DNA from: Stomorhina lunata
Lineage: Eukaryota > Arthropoda > Insecta > Diptera > Rhiniidae
Direction: 5' to 3'
Assembly (NCBI GenBank): GCA_933228675.1
Contig: OW121742.1
Location: forward strand, 123,915,983-123,979,982
Length of the DNA: 64,000 bases
Positions 24,891-35,904 of this stretch are shown here, in pieces (the stretch's first letter is position 1; every line of letters begins with the position of its first letter). The translations under genes and the position numbers were made by a program. Under the pieces are notes generated by a model, which worked only from the letters and a program-made list of their open reading frames with translations, searched no databases and was not told the origin of the DNA.

Positions 24891-25214
24891 GTAAGCCTCT
24901 CCTCCTACTAAATTCTTCTATTTTTTTTTCTCTCTAATTAATTTTTTCACGTTCGTTATTTAATTAATTTTTCTATATATATTTTTTGAAAATATAAATA
25001 AAAATTGTTTTTAATTGTTTTATTGTTTGTTTTTGTTGTTATTTATTGAATATTATTTATTTTGTTGTCTAATATTGATTTAATAGTTATTAAATTAAAT
25101 ATTTCTATTGTATTTGTTTAGTTATTATGATTTTTGATATAAATTAAAAAAAAATAAAAATATATATACAAAATGAAAAAGATTTGGAATTTAATGAAAT
25201 TAAATTTTGAAAAA
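24891..25214 (+). other. Start of intron 4, TGT/TTG-rich
   Basis: The stretch at 25005-25075 is rich in TTGTTT, TGTTGTT and TTGTTGTCT, the kind of element CELF proteins bind in RNA. No coding sequence. Confidence 0.5.
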
Positions 25215-27450
25215 TTAAGAGAAATTCTTTATCGAAAAATGTTTGATAAAAAAATTTTCTATAGAATATTGAGAATTATTTTCAAAACAGAAATAAATTC
25301 TAATATTAAACAATTTTAGATTTTTATATTTTTTAGATATTTTCGATCCAAAAAATTTTTTTATAGAAAAATCTAAAAACAAAAAAATTTAATAAAATTT
25401 TTTCGATAAAAATTATATTTTATAGAAAATTTTTCGATAAAAATATTTTTCTGTAAAAACTTTCGATATAAATATTTTTATATCAAAAAATTTTCAAATC
25501 TGCTATAGAAAAATTATTTAAAAAAATTTTCTTTAGCAAAATTTTTGTTACAAAAAATTTTCATAGAAAAAATTTCGATACAAAAAATTTTGATAAAAAA
25601 ATTTTAAATAGAAAAATTTCGGATAAAAAAATTTTCTATAGAAACATTTTTGATAAAAAAAATTTTCTATGAAAAAATTTTTGTTAGAAAATTTTGTATA
25701 GAAAAATTTTTTATAGAAAAATTTTTGATAAAAAAAGTTTTCTTTAGAAAAATTTTTGATGAAAAAATTTTCTATAGAAAAATTTTTGATAAAAAAATTT
25801 TCTTTAGAAAAATTGTTAATAAAAAAAATTTCTATGGAAAAATTTTTGTTAGAAAATTTTTAATAAAAAAAATTTCTATGGAAAAATTTTTGTTAGAAAA
25901 TTTTTGATAAAAAAAAATTTTCTTTAGAAAAATTTTTGATGAAAAAATTTTCTGTAGAAAAATTTTTGATAACAAAATTTTCTATGGAAAAATTTTTGTA
26001 AGAAATTTTTGATAAAAAAATTTTCTATAGTAAAATTTTTTTAAAAATTTTTCCATACAAAAATTTTGAAAAACAAAATTTTCTATAGAAAAATTTTAGA
26101 TAAGAAAATTTTTAATAGCAAAATTTTGGATAAAAAATTTTCTATAGAAAAACTTTTGATTAAACAAATTCTCTATAAAAAAATTGTTGATAAAAATATT
26201 TTCTATAGAAAAATTTTTGATAAAAAAAAAATTATATAGAAAAATTTTTTGATAAAAAATTTTCTATAGAAAAATTTTTTGATAAAAAATTTTCTATAGA
26301 AAAATTTTTCCATAGAAAAATGTTTAGTAACAAAATTTTCTATCCAAAAATGTTTGATAAAAAAATATAGAAAAGTTTTTGATAAAAAATTTTCTAAAGA
26401 AAAATTTTTGATAAAAAAAATTTCTATAGTAAAATTTTTTTAAAAATTTTTCCATACAAAAATTTTGAAAAACAAAATTTTCTATAGAAATATTTTTGAT
26501 AAGAAAATTTTCAATAGCAAAATTTTGGATAAAAGAATTTTATATAGAAAAACTTTTGATTAAACAAATTCTGTATAAAAAAATTGTTGATAAAAAAAAT
26601 TTCTATAGAAAAATTTTTGATAAAAAAAAATTATATAGAAAAATTTTTGATAAAAAATTCTCTATAGAAAAATTTTTGTTAAAAAATTTTCCATAGAAAA
26701 ATTTTTAATAACAAAATTTTTTATCCAAAAATTTTTGATAAAAAAATGTAGAAAAGTTTTTGATAAAAAATTTTCCATAGAAAAAATTTTTGATGAAAAA
26801 ATTTTCAACAGAAAAATTTTTGATAAAATTTTTTTTTATAGAAAAATTTTTGCTAAAAAAATTTCTATAGAAAATTTTTTGATAGAAAACATTTTCTATA
26901 GAAAAATTTTTGATCAAAAATTTTCTATAGAAAAGTTTTTAATAAAAAATTTTCCATGGAAAAATTGTTGATGAAAAAATTTTTTATAGAAAAATTTTTC
27001 TTAAAAAAATTTCCATAGAAAATTTTTTGATAAAAAAAATTTCTATAGAAAAATTTTTGATAAAAAAATAGAAATAGATATAGAAAAATTTTTCTATAAT
27101 TTTTCTATTTTCATTTTGATAAAAAAGTTTTCTATGAAAATTTGTTTGATAAAAAATTTTCCATAGAAAAATTTTTGATAAAAAAAAATTTCTATAGAAA
27201 ATTTATTGATAGTAAACATTTTCTATAGAAAAATTTTTGATAAAAAATTTTCTATAGAAAAGTTTTTAATAAAAAATTTTCCATACAAAAATTTTTGATG
27301 AAATTTTCAACAGAAAAATTTTTGATAAAATAATTTTTTATAGAAAAATTTTTCTTAAAAAAATTTCCATAGAAAATTTTTTGATAAAAAAAATTTCTAT
27401 AGAAAAATTTTTGATAAAAAAAAATAGAAATAGATATAGAAAAATTTTTC
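25215..27450 (+). repeat. S4 satellite, intron 4 array
   Basis: Units of about 30-31 bp: GATAAAAAAATTTTCTATAG then AAAAATTTTT, variably degenerate. A partial copy of element end A (25268-25345, TTTTCAAAACAGAAATAAAT, then AATATTAAACAATTTTAGAT) sits inside the left edge. Segments near 26030-26340 and 26435-26740 are a larger duplication. Open frames here on both strands (Lys/Ile/Phe/Tyr repeats) are satellite translations. Confidence 0.92.
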
Positions 27451-28009
27451 TATATCCATTTACGTTTCGAGAATGGTCGTTCCCACAACATGTATATGAC
27501 GACAAGTCTTTCAGAACGCAGAAAAGTCATTAGGATTCATTCTCTACCATGATAATGAGAGCTCCCGCATTTCGGTTCAGACATGGGACTTTTTGACCTC
27601 TGAAATGGACCTTATTCATCATGATTCAAAATCACGTCAGAAAAAAGTCATTCGGGTTTAAAAATTTTTCGTTTCCATTCCATTCGGGTTCAAAAATTTT
27701 CTCTATTTTTTCAAAAAAACTCAATCGTATGATTTGTGGGACGTATTTAGAACTGGGAGTTATGAATGACACACGTAAAGTTGTTGCACTTTCAAACGTT
27801 GATTTGCCGTATGGTCCATTTGAAAAGTCCCATTAAAAAGAGAGTATACCGCTTTTACTTTAATTCAGAAACATCTAATGGAAACGATTATTCAATAAGA
27901 GAAAGCTAAGGCACACATACGTGCTCATGAAATGTATGTTTGTTTGTGCGTTTTTCATTGTTTTTTATCCACTTCAATTTCACTTTTGGTAGAACAAAAT
28001 GTATGAAGT
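27451..28009. mobile_element. Less AT-rich element fragment containing repeat C
   Basis: Sequence changes abruptly from satellite to mixed composition. Positions 27770-27905 (GTTGATTTGCCGTATGGTCC, TTTGAAAAGTCCCATTAAAAA) recur at 28170-28215 and 33195-33310. The short frame at 27621-27836 spans this repeat and is not a recognisable protein. Confidence 0.55.
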
Positions 28010-28172
28010 GCAATATCTTTATATTATAGAGTAAATAAGTAAAACCAAACCCCAAAGACGGTCAATTTTCTACCATAAAAATACGGAAAAAGCCCTAACC
28101 GGATGATATTCTGTCAAAACACAAATATTTGTTGGCTAGAAGCAAATGCTCTATAATATAAAGATGTTGCAC
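28010..28172. mobile_element. Short MITE-like inverted repeat with ATAATATAAAGAT ends
   Basis: Left arm about 28010-28033 (TATCTTTATATTATAGAG) and right arm 28150-28172 (CTCTATAATATAAAGATG) are near-perfect inverted repeats of about 25 bp, enclosing about 115 bp. The right arm runs into repeat C, and the same arm-plus-C arrangement occurs at 33178-33310. Confidence 0.65.
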
Positions 28173-29952
28173 ATTGATTTGCCGTTTGGTCCATTTGAAA
28201 AGTCCCATAAAAAAGAGTTTTTTCCCCCCAATAATAAAAATAAATCGGGATAATAGTTAAAACCTACAGCCATAAATGGATAATTTAACACCACAATGAG
28301 TGCTCACACATCTTAGCTCAGAAAAGGGATTCTTTGCATTGAAAACGTTGAATAAATGATTCAATCGCCATATAGTCCTGATTTCTTTTTTTTATTCCCG
28401 AAAATAAATAAAAATTGACGTGGTAGTAAAAAACTATCAAAGATATATAAAGTGTTATGATTAGACTAAAGATGGCGACACAGTGAACAAAATACTAAAA
28501 GGGGCGGTATTTGTAGGCGTGGTAAAAAATATAACAAAAAAATGTTTTAGAATAACTTTTACATTATCCTTAATCCTAAGGGGTGACTGACTCAACTTTT
28601 TTCTCGAAACACTCTATAATAAGTGTATAGACCTTGTGGGAAAATATTTTGAAAAGCAATAAAGCCATTTTCGATAATAAACATTTGTATGCTTATTTTT
28701 TTTTTGTTACCTCAAAACATAAAAGGCAGCCTTTGTAAATAGCTTAATTACTTCTTTTTGAAGTATTTAATAGCTAATAATTTTTTAAAACTTTTTTGCC
28801 ATAATTTATGTATATTCCAAATCTTTTTTATTTAATTTAAAATAATAAACTTAACAATTTTCGCCCCAAAAAAAATGTGCTATAATATTAAATATTTTTT
28901 ATGAAATCTCGAAAAAAAAAATCCACATTTAATTTAATATTTAATTTAAATTATTAAATATTTCAATTTCCTTTTACACAATACGATTATGATGTATAAT
29001 AAATTTTCTAAAGCTATTCAAAAGCTTTTTTTGCAATATTTTCCGCCATTTTTTTTTTCTGAACAAGTCCCTATTAATTCGTATATGGGTTTTTTTCGAT
29101 GTTTTTTAGCATTAAAACAGTTTTGCTTATTGAATTGGAAATAAAACCTATGTTTTAATGGTCATTTGCTAATGTCACAAAAAAAAGGAGCATCAAGGAC
29201 TTTAATATGTAAAAAGTTAAATGAAAGAAAAAAAGGGATATAAACAATTTTGTTATAAATCAAATTTTTAATGTTTTCTGGCAGTTTATGAGGCAAAACT
29301 CAATAAATATTTGTAATATTGAAATGGTATTAACAAATATGTAAAAAGGTATAATGTTAAATAACATTAATGACTATTAAAAATAAAACAAAAACAACAA
29401 AATTATGGCACATTTTTTATGGGAAAGGAATTCAAAAAAAATATTTAATGTTTGCTTGTATAAATGTTGTAGAACATTAATAAATATATGAGTGTTTTTT
29501 ATTATTACAATAATTTTTTATATTTGTTTAAGGGAAAATAAATATTTTTATAATGTACAAAAAATCTCTAAAATATTTCTTTTCATTAAGTTTTACATTT
29601 TTTTTATTTTTTTCGATTTAAGGCATGTTTATGCATGTTAAAATAAATATTTTTATAATTTCTAAAAAACACCCGGATATCTTATGATTTTTATTATTTC
29701 AATTTTTTAGTAAACTTTTTTTTTGAAAATTTATAATTTCTGAATTCCTGAAAAGTTTTATGATTTTTTTTAAGTCCTTTCTTTCCACCTCGAAAACCAA
29801 CAGAAACATTTTACACATTTTTAGCCTAATTTAAATCAAATCATTTATGATTTTCTCATCATTATTATTATATGAAAACAAATTTCGTTTGTTTTTTTCT
29901 TTTTTCTACTTTTATGACATGTGCCCCTTTAAAGATTTTCTGATGTTCCCAG
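28173..29952 (+). other. Rest of intron 4
   Basis: A partial repeat C (28173-28215) is followed by AT-rich unique sequence with GGGGCGGTATTTGTAGGCGT-type fragments near 28500. The last 300 bp is T-rich and leads to the acceptor at 29952 (TGATGTTCCCAG). I see no further exon. Confidence 0.55.
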
Positions 29953-30111
29953 GATGTTCGATTTCGGGTCCCGAGGGCTGTAATCTCTTCATATATCATT
30001 TGCCACAAGAATTTGGTGATGCTGAGCTCATGCAAATGTTCCTGCCATTTGGCAATGTGATCAGTTCGAAAGTATTTATAGATCGTGCTACAAATCAAAG
30101 CAAATGTTTTG
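29953..30111 (+). CDS. bru3: Bruno-3/CELF exon: first half of RRM3
   Basis: This 159-bp exon (phase 1 in and out) encodes [20 protein letters not shown], then [20 protein letters not shown] and [13 protein letters not shown]. It contains beta1 with RNP2 (LFIYHL), helix 1, beta2, beta3 and the start of RNP1. [16 protein letters not shown] is a hallmark of the CELF RRM3, the domain that gives much of the UGU-specific binding. Acceptor TTCCCAG, donor TTTG|GTAGGT. The intron splits RNP1 inside a glycine codon. Losing this exon would destroy RRM3. Confidence 0.97.
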
Positions 30112-30180
30112 GTAGGTTTTCCCCCCAAAAATATTTCTTACAATTTTTAATTTATTTTTTCTTTCCCCCCTCTTTTAAAG

Positions 30181-30308
30181 GTTTCGTTTCATTTGATAAT
30201 CCTGCCAGCGCTCAAGCTGCCATTCAGGCCATGAATGGTTTCCAAATTGGCATGAAAAGACTGAAGGTACAATTGAAACGGCCCAAAGATGCCAGTCGAC
30301 CCTATTAA
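30181..30308 (+). CDS. bru3: Bruno-3/CELF terminal exon: second half of RRM3 and C-terminus
   Basis: After a 69-bp intron ending TCTTTTAAAG, the exon encodes [20 protein letters not shown], then [23 protein letters not shown] and stop (TAA at 30306-30308). It completes RNP1 (KCFGFVSF) and supplies helix 2, beta4 and the basic [12 protein letters not shown] tail that ends CELF proteins. RRM3 is intact, with the aromatic RNP positions present (Tyr in RNP2, two Phe in RNP1). An internal CTGAAG|GTACAA could act as a cryptic donor, but I have no support for its use. Confidence 0.97.
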
Positions 30309-30600
30309 CAATCGGAGTTCCTTCAAATGTTACATTATTTTCACAGTTCTCTGAATCTACAAACATTCACAAAATTATTTTTGCAATTTTATGTTTTACA
30401 AATTGATTCCTCCTCATTATCCTCCTCAACCTCAACTTCTACTACTACTACTTCTTCTTCTTATTCATCTTCTAATCCCCTTATAAATCAACAACAACCC
30501 CGCCTTTATCATCACAATAATTTGCTTCCCTGGCAACGTTAAACTGAAAAAAAAACTGATAAGAAAATAAAAATCAACAAAAATTAAAAAAAAAATATAA
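30309..30600 (+). other. bru3: Proximal 3'UTR of the RRM3 isoform
   Basis: Directly after the stop. It contains a CT-rich tract with TCC/TCT/ACT triplets (about 30408-30475), followed by AATAAA at 30566-30571 in A-rich sequence, a plausible proximal polyadenylation signal. The Ser/Thr-rich open frame at 30327-30542 translates this tract, and I do not consider it coding. Confidence 0.6.
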
Positions 30601-30987
30601 AAAAATCACCAAAAAAATTTACAAAAAAAAAAGAATTGCCATTTAAGGGGAAGACATCATTAATTAAATAATTTTATTAATTATTAGCAAAAACTAATTA
30701 TTTCATTATAATTCATCATTATAACAAAGAAATAGGTGAGTAAAAATTATTATAGTTGCTTTATATTGAGTTATAATAAGTAATGCTTTAAAATACATTA
30801 TAATCCCATTAAAATAAGCCATAATTAATTTTTTATAGCAAGTTAAAATACTTTATAACTGTATTATAATATGTCATAATTCATAAAAATGGCTTTATCA
30901 CAAGATATAATACATTATAATACTACAATAATAGGTTTATCTTCTAATTCACAGTAGCTTTTTATCAAACTAAAATACATTATAACC
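30601..30987. other. A-rich then TTATAA-rich DNA downstream of the stop
   Basis: A-rich run to about 30630, then scattered S3-like words (CATTATAATCC, ACATTATAATAC) without a regular array. Confidence 0.5.
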
Positions 30988-31440
30988 AGGTGCCGGCACT
31001 CCAACTACCAGGAGCCGACTACTTTTTCATAACTTTCGTAATACAACACGATCGTTAAATACAAATTATAAAATGAGTTTGAAAAAGCAAAAAGAGCAAT
31101 CGCATTCATGCGAGTTTACTACAAAGCAGGTTGACATCACTTTGTTGAGAAAACAAAAACAAAAACAAAATATGCCGTGAAAAGCCTACACAGAAATATT
31201 ACTACCTCTAAGTGTATATGTATACTATTTTAGTCTCATTATTACTTCATTCTAATTGTGCCGATAGCTGATTGTAAACGTGATATAAGTGTGTTATAAC
31301 AACTTATCATGCATTATAATCAGAGGTCGGTACAAAGAGAACAGAACAAAAAAAAACGGTAGAGTTGCCGTTTTTTATACCTTCAACTTATACAAGTATT
31401 TTTTCCATGTGTTGTTCTGATGTTTTAAAAAGAAAAAGTT
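30988..31440 (+). mobile_element. Element ends A (diverged) and B
   Basis: Positions 30988-31180 start like end A (GGTGCCGGCACTCC, then ACCAGGAGCCGACTACTTTT and ACGATCGTTAAAT). Positions 31322-31440 match end B: GGTCGGTACAAAGAGAACAG, then AGAGTTGCCGTTTTTTATAC, the counterpart of the reverse complement of 37640-37757. End B runs directly into S4 satellite, as in the complete element downstream. Confidence 0.65.
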
Positions 31441-33177
31441 TTCTGCTTCATTTTTTTATAAATATTTTTGTCAAAAATTTTTTGATAGAAAAAATGTTCA
31501 TAAAAAATTTTCTATAGAAAAATTTTTGATGAAACAATTTTCTATAGAAAAATTTTTGATGAAAAAATTTCTAAAGGAACATTTTTGATAAAAAAAAAAT
31601 TTCGGTAGAAAATTTCTATTAAAAAAATTCTTTATCAAAAATTTTTTCTATAAAAAATTTTTTATCCGAAAAATTTCTTTAGAAAATTTTTTCATAGAAA
31701 ATTTTCGATAAAAAAATTTTCTTTAGAAAAAATTTCGATAAAAAAATTTTCTTTAGAAAAATTTTTAATAAAAAAATTTTCTATAGAAAAATTTTTGATA
31801 AAAAAAATTATGTATAGAAAAATTTTTGATAAAAAAGTTTTCTATAAAATAAAATGTTCATAAAAAAATTGTTTATAGAAAAATTTTTTATAGAAAAATT
31901 TTTGATGAAAATAATTTCTATAGAAAAATTTTTGATAAAAAAAATTTTTGGTAGATAATTTCTATAGAAAAATTTTTAATAAAAATATTTCTATAGAAAA
32001 ATTTTTGATACAAAAATTTCTATTGAAAAAATTTTGATAAACAAATTTTCTATCGAACAATTTTTCATAAAAAAATTTTTGATAAAAAAGTTTTTCGGTA
32101 GAACATTTTTTTATTAAAAATTTTTCTATAGTAATTTTGTATCAAAAATTTTTCTTTAGAAATTTTTTATCAAAAATTTTTCTTTAGAAATTTTCTATCA
32201 AAAATTTTTCTTTAGAAATTTTCTATCAAAAATTTTTTATAAAAAAATTTTCTATAGAAAAAATTTTGATAAAAAAATTTCTATACAAAAATTTTGAATA
32301 AAAAAATTTTTGATAAAAAAGTTTTTCGGTAGAAAATTTTTCTATAGAAAATTTTTTTTATTAAAAATTTTCTTATAGAAAATTTATTTATCACAAATTT
32401 TTCGATAGAAAATTTGTTTTATTAAAAATTTTTCTATAAAAATTTTGTATCAAAAATTTTTGTTTAGAAATTTTTTATAAAAAATTTTTCTTTAGAAAAT
32501 TTTAATAAAAAGTTTTTGATAAACAAATTTTCTATAGAAAAAATGTTGATAATAATATTTTTTATCAAAAAAAATTTTGATAAAAAAATATTCTATAGAA
32601 AAATTTTTGGTAAAGAAATTTTCTACATAAAAATTTTTGATAAAAAAATTTTCTATCGAACAATTTTTGATAAAAAAATTTTTTATCGAACAATTTTTGA
32701 TAAAGAAATTTTCTATAGAAAAATTTTTGATAACAAAATTTCTATAGAAAAATTTTTGATAAAAAAAATTTTCTATATAAAAATTTTTGATAAAAAAATT
32801 TTCTATTGAAAAATTTTAGATGAAAAAAATTTCTATAGAAAACTTTTTGATAAAAAAATTTTTCGGCAGAAAATTTCTATAGCAAAATTTTTTTATAGAA
32901 AAATTTTTGATACAAAAAATTTCTATTCAAAAAATTTTGATAAAAAAATTTTCTATCGAAAAATTTTTAATAAAAAAATTTTTTTTATTAAAAATTTTTC
33001 TATAGAAATTTTGTATCAAAAATTTTTCTTTAGAAATTTTTTATCAAAAAAATTTTTATCAAAAAAAATGTGTCTATAGAAAAAATATTTAAAAAAAATT
33101 TTCTATAGAAAAATTTTTGATAAAAAAGTTTTCTATAAAAAAATTTTTGACAAAAAAACTTTTCGTTAGAACATCGA
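31441..33177 (+). repeat. S4 satellite, array next to end B
   Basis: Units of TTTTCTATAGAAAAATTTTT and GATAAAAAA in both orientations. The orientation flips around 32100-32500, where units read TTTCTTTAGAAATTTT then TATCAAAAATTTTT, and flips back after. It ends at repeat C. Confidence 0.9.
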
Positions 33178-33310
33178 ATATAATATAAAGATGTTGCACT
33201 TCCGCGCATTGATTTGCCGTTTGGTCGTTTTGAAAGATCCCATTAAAAAGAGCGTTTAGCGCTCTTACTCTAATTCGGAAACAACTAATGGAGACGATTA
33301 TCCATAATAA
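33178..33310. mobile_element. Repeat C with ATAATATAAAGATG arm
   Basis: Matches 28151-28215 and 27770-27905: ATAATATAAAGATGTTGCAC, GATTTGCCGTTTGGTC and ATCCCATTAAAAAGAG. It separates S4 satellite from S3 satellite. Confidence 0.65.
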
Positions 33311-33844
33311 TGATGAAATAATTATATTATTATGTTTTATACTGCATTATAATCTTCTTATAATGTTTTATACTGCATTATAATCTTATTATAATGAGTT
33401 ATAAAGCATTAAAAACGTATTATAATGCATTATTATCATATTTTAATGTATAATATTCATATTATATTGTACTGTAATGCATTATAATTTTATTATAATG
33501 CGTTAAAATGCATTATAATTTTATTATAATGCGTTAAAATGCATTATAATTTTTATTATAATGTGCTATAATGAACTATATTTTTATAATAATGTATTAT
33601 TGAAGCATTATAATCTTATTTTAAAGTATTTTATATATTATAACCAAATTTTAATGTTATAATGCATTATAATCTTATTATAAAGTGTTATAAAGTATAT
33701 TAATCTTACTATAATATGCTATAATGTATTATAATCTTATTATAACGTGCTATTATGCATTAAGATCTCATCATAATGGGCTATAATGTATTTAATACTT
33801 GTTATAATGCCTTATGATCCTATTATAATGTGCCATAATTAAAA
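33311..33844 (-). repeat. S3 satellite, inverted, ending just before a splice acceptor
   Basis: Units such as CATTATAATCTTATTATAATG then GTTATAATG follow the reverse orientation (ATAATC rather than GATTAT) relative to intron 2. It ends about 34 bp before the acceptor at 33878. Confidence 0.85.
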
Positions 33845-33848
33845 TTTT

Positions 33849-33878
33849 ACTAATATCTTTCCTTTTTATTCCTTACAG
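33849..33878 (+). promoter_or_regulatory. bru3: Strong 3' splice site of the alternative terminal exon
   Basis: ACTAATATC matches the fly branch-point consensus CTAAT. It is followed by the pyrimidine tract CTTTCCTTTTTATTCCTTACAG. Branch adenosine to AG is about 26 nt, a normal spacing. This is a better acceptor than that of exon 4 (24813). Confidence 0.7.
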
Positions 33879-33913
33879 ATGAGACTCCAGCATTAAAAAG
33901 AAAATATTCCTGA
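33879..33913 (+). CDS. bru3: Candidate alternative terminal exon, DETPALKRKYS then stop
   Basis: The exon opens with AT, completing a phase-1 codon, then GAG ACT CCA GCA TTA AAA AGA AAA TAT TCC TGA. All four phase-1 bru3 donors (19749, 22948, 24890, 30111) can join it in frame. From 24890 the protein would end APAPREDETPALKRKYS and lack RRM3 completely. From 30111 it would have half of RRM3. From 19749 it would end FPGHETPALKRKYS. The short basic tail contains KRK. Downstream is A-rich, repeat-poor sequence typical of a 3'UTR. I do not recall whether annotated fly isoforms have this end, so it is inferred from splice signals and phase. Confidence 0.55.
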
Positions 33914-34734
33914 AAATTTTTTTCCACTTAAAAAAAATAAAACAACATAACATACCATTAACAACAACAACACACAATTATTCAACTACAAACCAAGTAT
34001 TTTAGACACAGTAATTACAAAAACAACAACAACAAGAAAAATATTTAAAAATCTATAAAAAAAAAATTATATATATATAAACTTATATTTATTCCGATTA
34101 TACACCTTAAAAACAAAAACTAAAAATTGAGTAAAAGAAAAGAAAAGAAAACAAAACAAAACAAACACTGAACTTAAATAAGAAGAAAAGAGAAAAACTA
34201 AAACATTTTTTTTGCCAAAGTATCGTAAAAATATATTTATTAACTAAAATATGAACAAACAACAAAAATTATATAACTAAAATAGTTTTGTTAGAGATTA
34301 TTGAGAAGAAAAAATTAAAAACAAAAAAATCTCAAAATTATGAAAGAAAAAACTAAAATATTAAAAAAAAACTTTTATTTAACAAAAAAAAATTATATAT
34401 ATATTAAAGAAAAAAATGACTGGCAAGTGACCAAAAACGATCTGGGTTTTCAAAAACAAAAAAAAATAAAAAAAATATTTAAGTAAAATATTTAAAACTA
34501 AAAACAAAAAATAATTTTTATACAAATCACAACAAAAAAAACTTATAATGGGAATTTATAAAGTAAAATTTAAAAAAAGTAGAAAATTAAATAAAATAAT
34601 AATTTTACGAAATTATTAGAAAAAAGAAAAAACTTATCAAAAAATAAACTGAAGAAAATAAAAACAAATTGTTGATTTAAACTAAAAGATATATGAGGAG
34701 AGTTTCTAGTAAAAAACAAAAACAAAAAAGGAGT
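33914..34734 (+). other. A-rich 3'UTR-like block
   Basis: Strongly A-biased on the plus strand, with CAACAACAACA patches and several AATAAA-like words, and no satellite. It would be the 3'UTR of the alternative terminal exon. The minus-strand frame at 34570-34767 is the complement of A-runs. Confidence 0.5.
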
Positions 34735-35260
34735 TACAGTCGGATTTACTGAAATATAACCAAACAAAACGATTTAGTAAAATGTCTTTGTTAAGGAATC
34801 GTCTGAAGCAAATTGGTTAAATTTTGTAGAGTTATAAGGAAGATACCACTCCCTAGTTTAAGCAACAAAAAGTCTTTTAAAAATGCTTGATTATAGTAAG
34901 ATTTTTACTTTTTGGAACAACTTTTACAGCCAAGAGTTTTGACCAGAAGTAGGCAGCCCTTACCACCAGAAACCGATGAATTTTATGTAATTTTCGTAAA
35001 TAAAACGATCATTAATAAAATTCATGAAAATAAGTATTAGAATCATTCAGACAACAACAAAATTGACAAGAAACAAATCAAAACCCAATTTATAGCAACA
35101 AAATACATGGTTCGAGAGAACGGCGAAATATATTCTCGAACATTGTTGCCACGACACTATTCTTTTTGTCAACATTGGGAATATTTTTGTAAATATTGGG
35201 AATATTTTTCAAAACAGAAATAAATTCTAATATTAAACAATTTTAGATTTTTTTTATTAT

Positions 35261-35888
35261 TAAAGCTACGGTCACATTGATTAAACATTTAATCGAAATT
35301 ATCAAATATTTGATCCTCGTAGTCTGACCACAAAATATTTTTGAGGTTCAAACAAGAAACATGTTGATTTGAACAAAACAAAATCATTTGCCAGCAAATA
35401 AAAATTTTCCTAATGTGACCACGCAAGAGCAAATATTTTATTAAATTTTGATCAAATAATTATTTAATCTTACAAAATTTTTGTAACATCAAACAGGGGC
35501 AAATAACAGCTGAGCATTTGTATTGTTTACTATTCAAACAGAAACAACAACATCAAATTTGAGAAACAACAACATCAATTTTGAGAAACAACAACATCAA
35601 ATTTGAGAAACAACAACTCAAATATGAGAAACAAATTGCTAGATACACAATTTTGTTTTGAAAAAATTTGATCAAATATTTTTTGGGAAAATATTTAATC
35701 TTCAGTGTGACCATAAATAAAACCTGTTTTTTTGTTTATACTTTGAACGTATTTTTTCTGTATTTTATCAAATAAAAATCGTCAAATAAATGTGCAAGTG
35801 TGACCACAAATTTTTTATTATATTGTTTTGACAATATTTTACTCAAAATATTTGATTTAAATGTTTAATGAGTCTGACCGTACCTTTA
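35261..35888. mobile_element. Nested MITE, about 630 bp, with TACGGTCA terminal repeats
   Basis: The left end TAAAGCTACGGTCA and the right end reverse-complemented, TAAAGGTACGGTCA, differ at one base. Both are followed by ATTAAACATTTAA-like sequence. The uninterrupted copy of this site at 25310-25345 (TTTTAGATTTTTATATTTTT, then TAGATATTTTCGATCC) shows the empty site, consistent with insertion at TA. Inside are four copies of a 22-24-bp minisatellite, AACAACAACATCAAATTTGA, at about 35540-35630. Confidence 0.8.
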
Positions 35889-35904
35889 GATATTTTCGAT
35901 CCAA

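Noticed and set aside
25650..26971. Lys/Ile/Phe-rich open frames in S4 arrays (also 32516-32809, 36322-36651, 58979-59215)
   Set aside because: Direct translations of the satellite, present on both strands, with no start context or family.
30260..30270. Cryptic donor CTGAAG|GTACAA in the last RRM3 exon feeding the alternative exon
   Set aside because: It would join in phase 0, giving MRLQH and stop, which is less coherent than the phase-1 junctions.
30327..30542. Ser/Thr-rich frame after the bru3 stop
   Set aside because: Translation of a CT-rich 3'UTR tract. No splice or start evidence.
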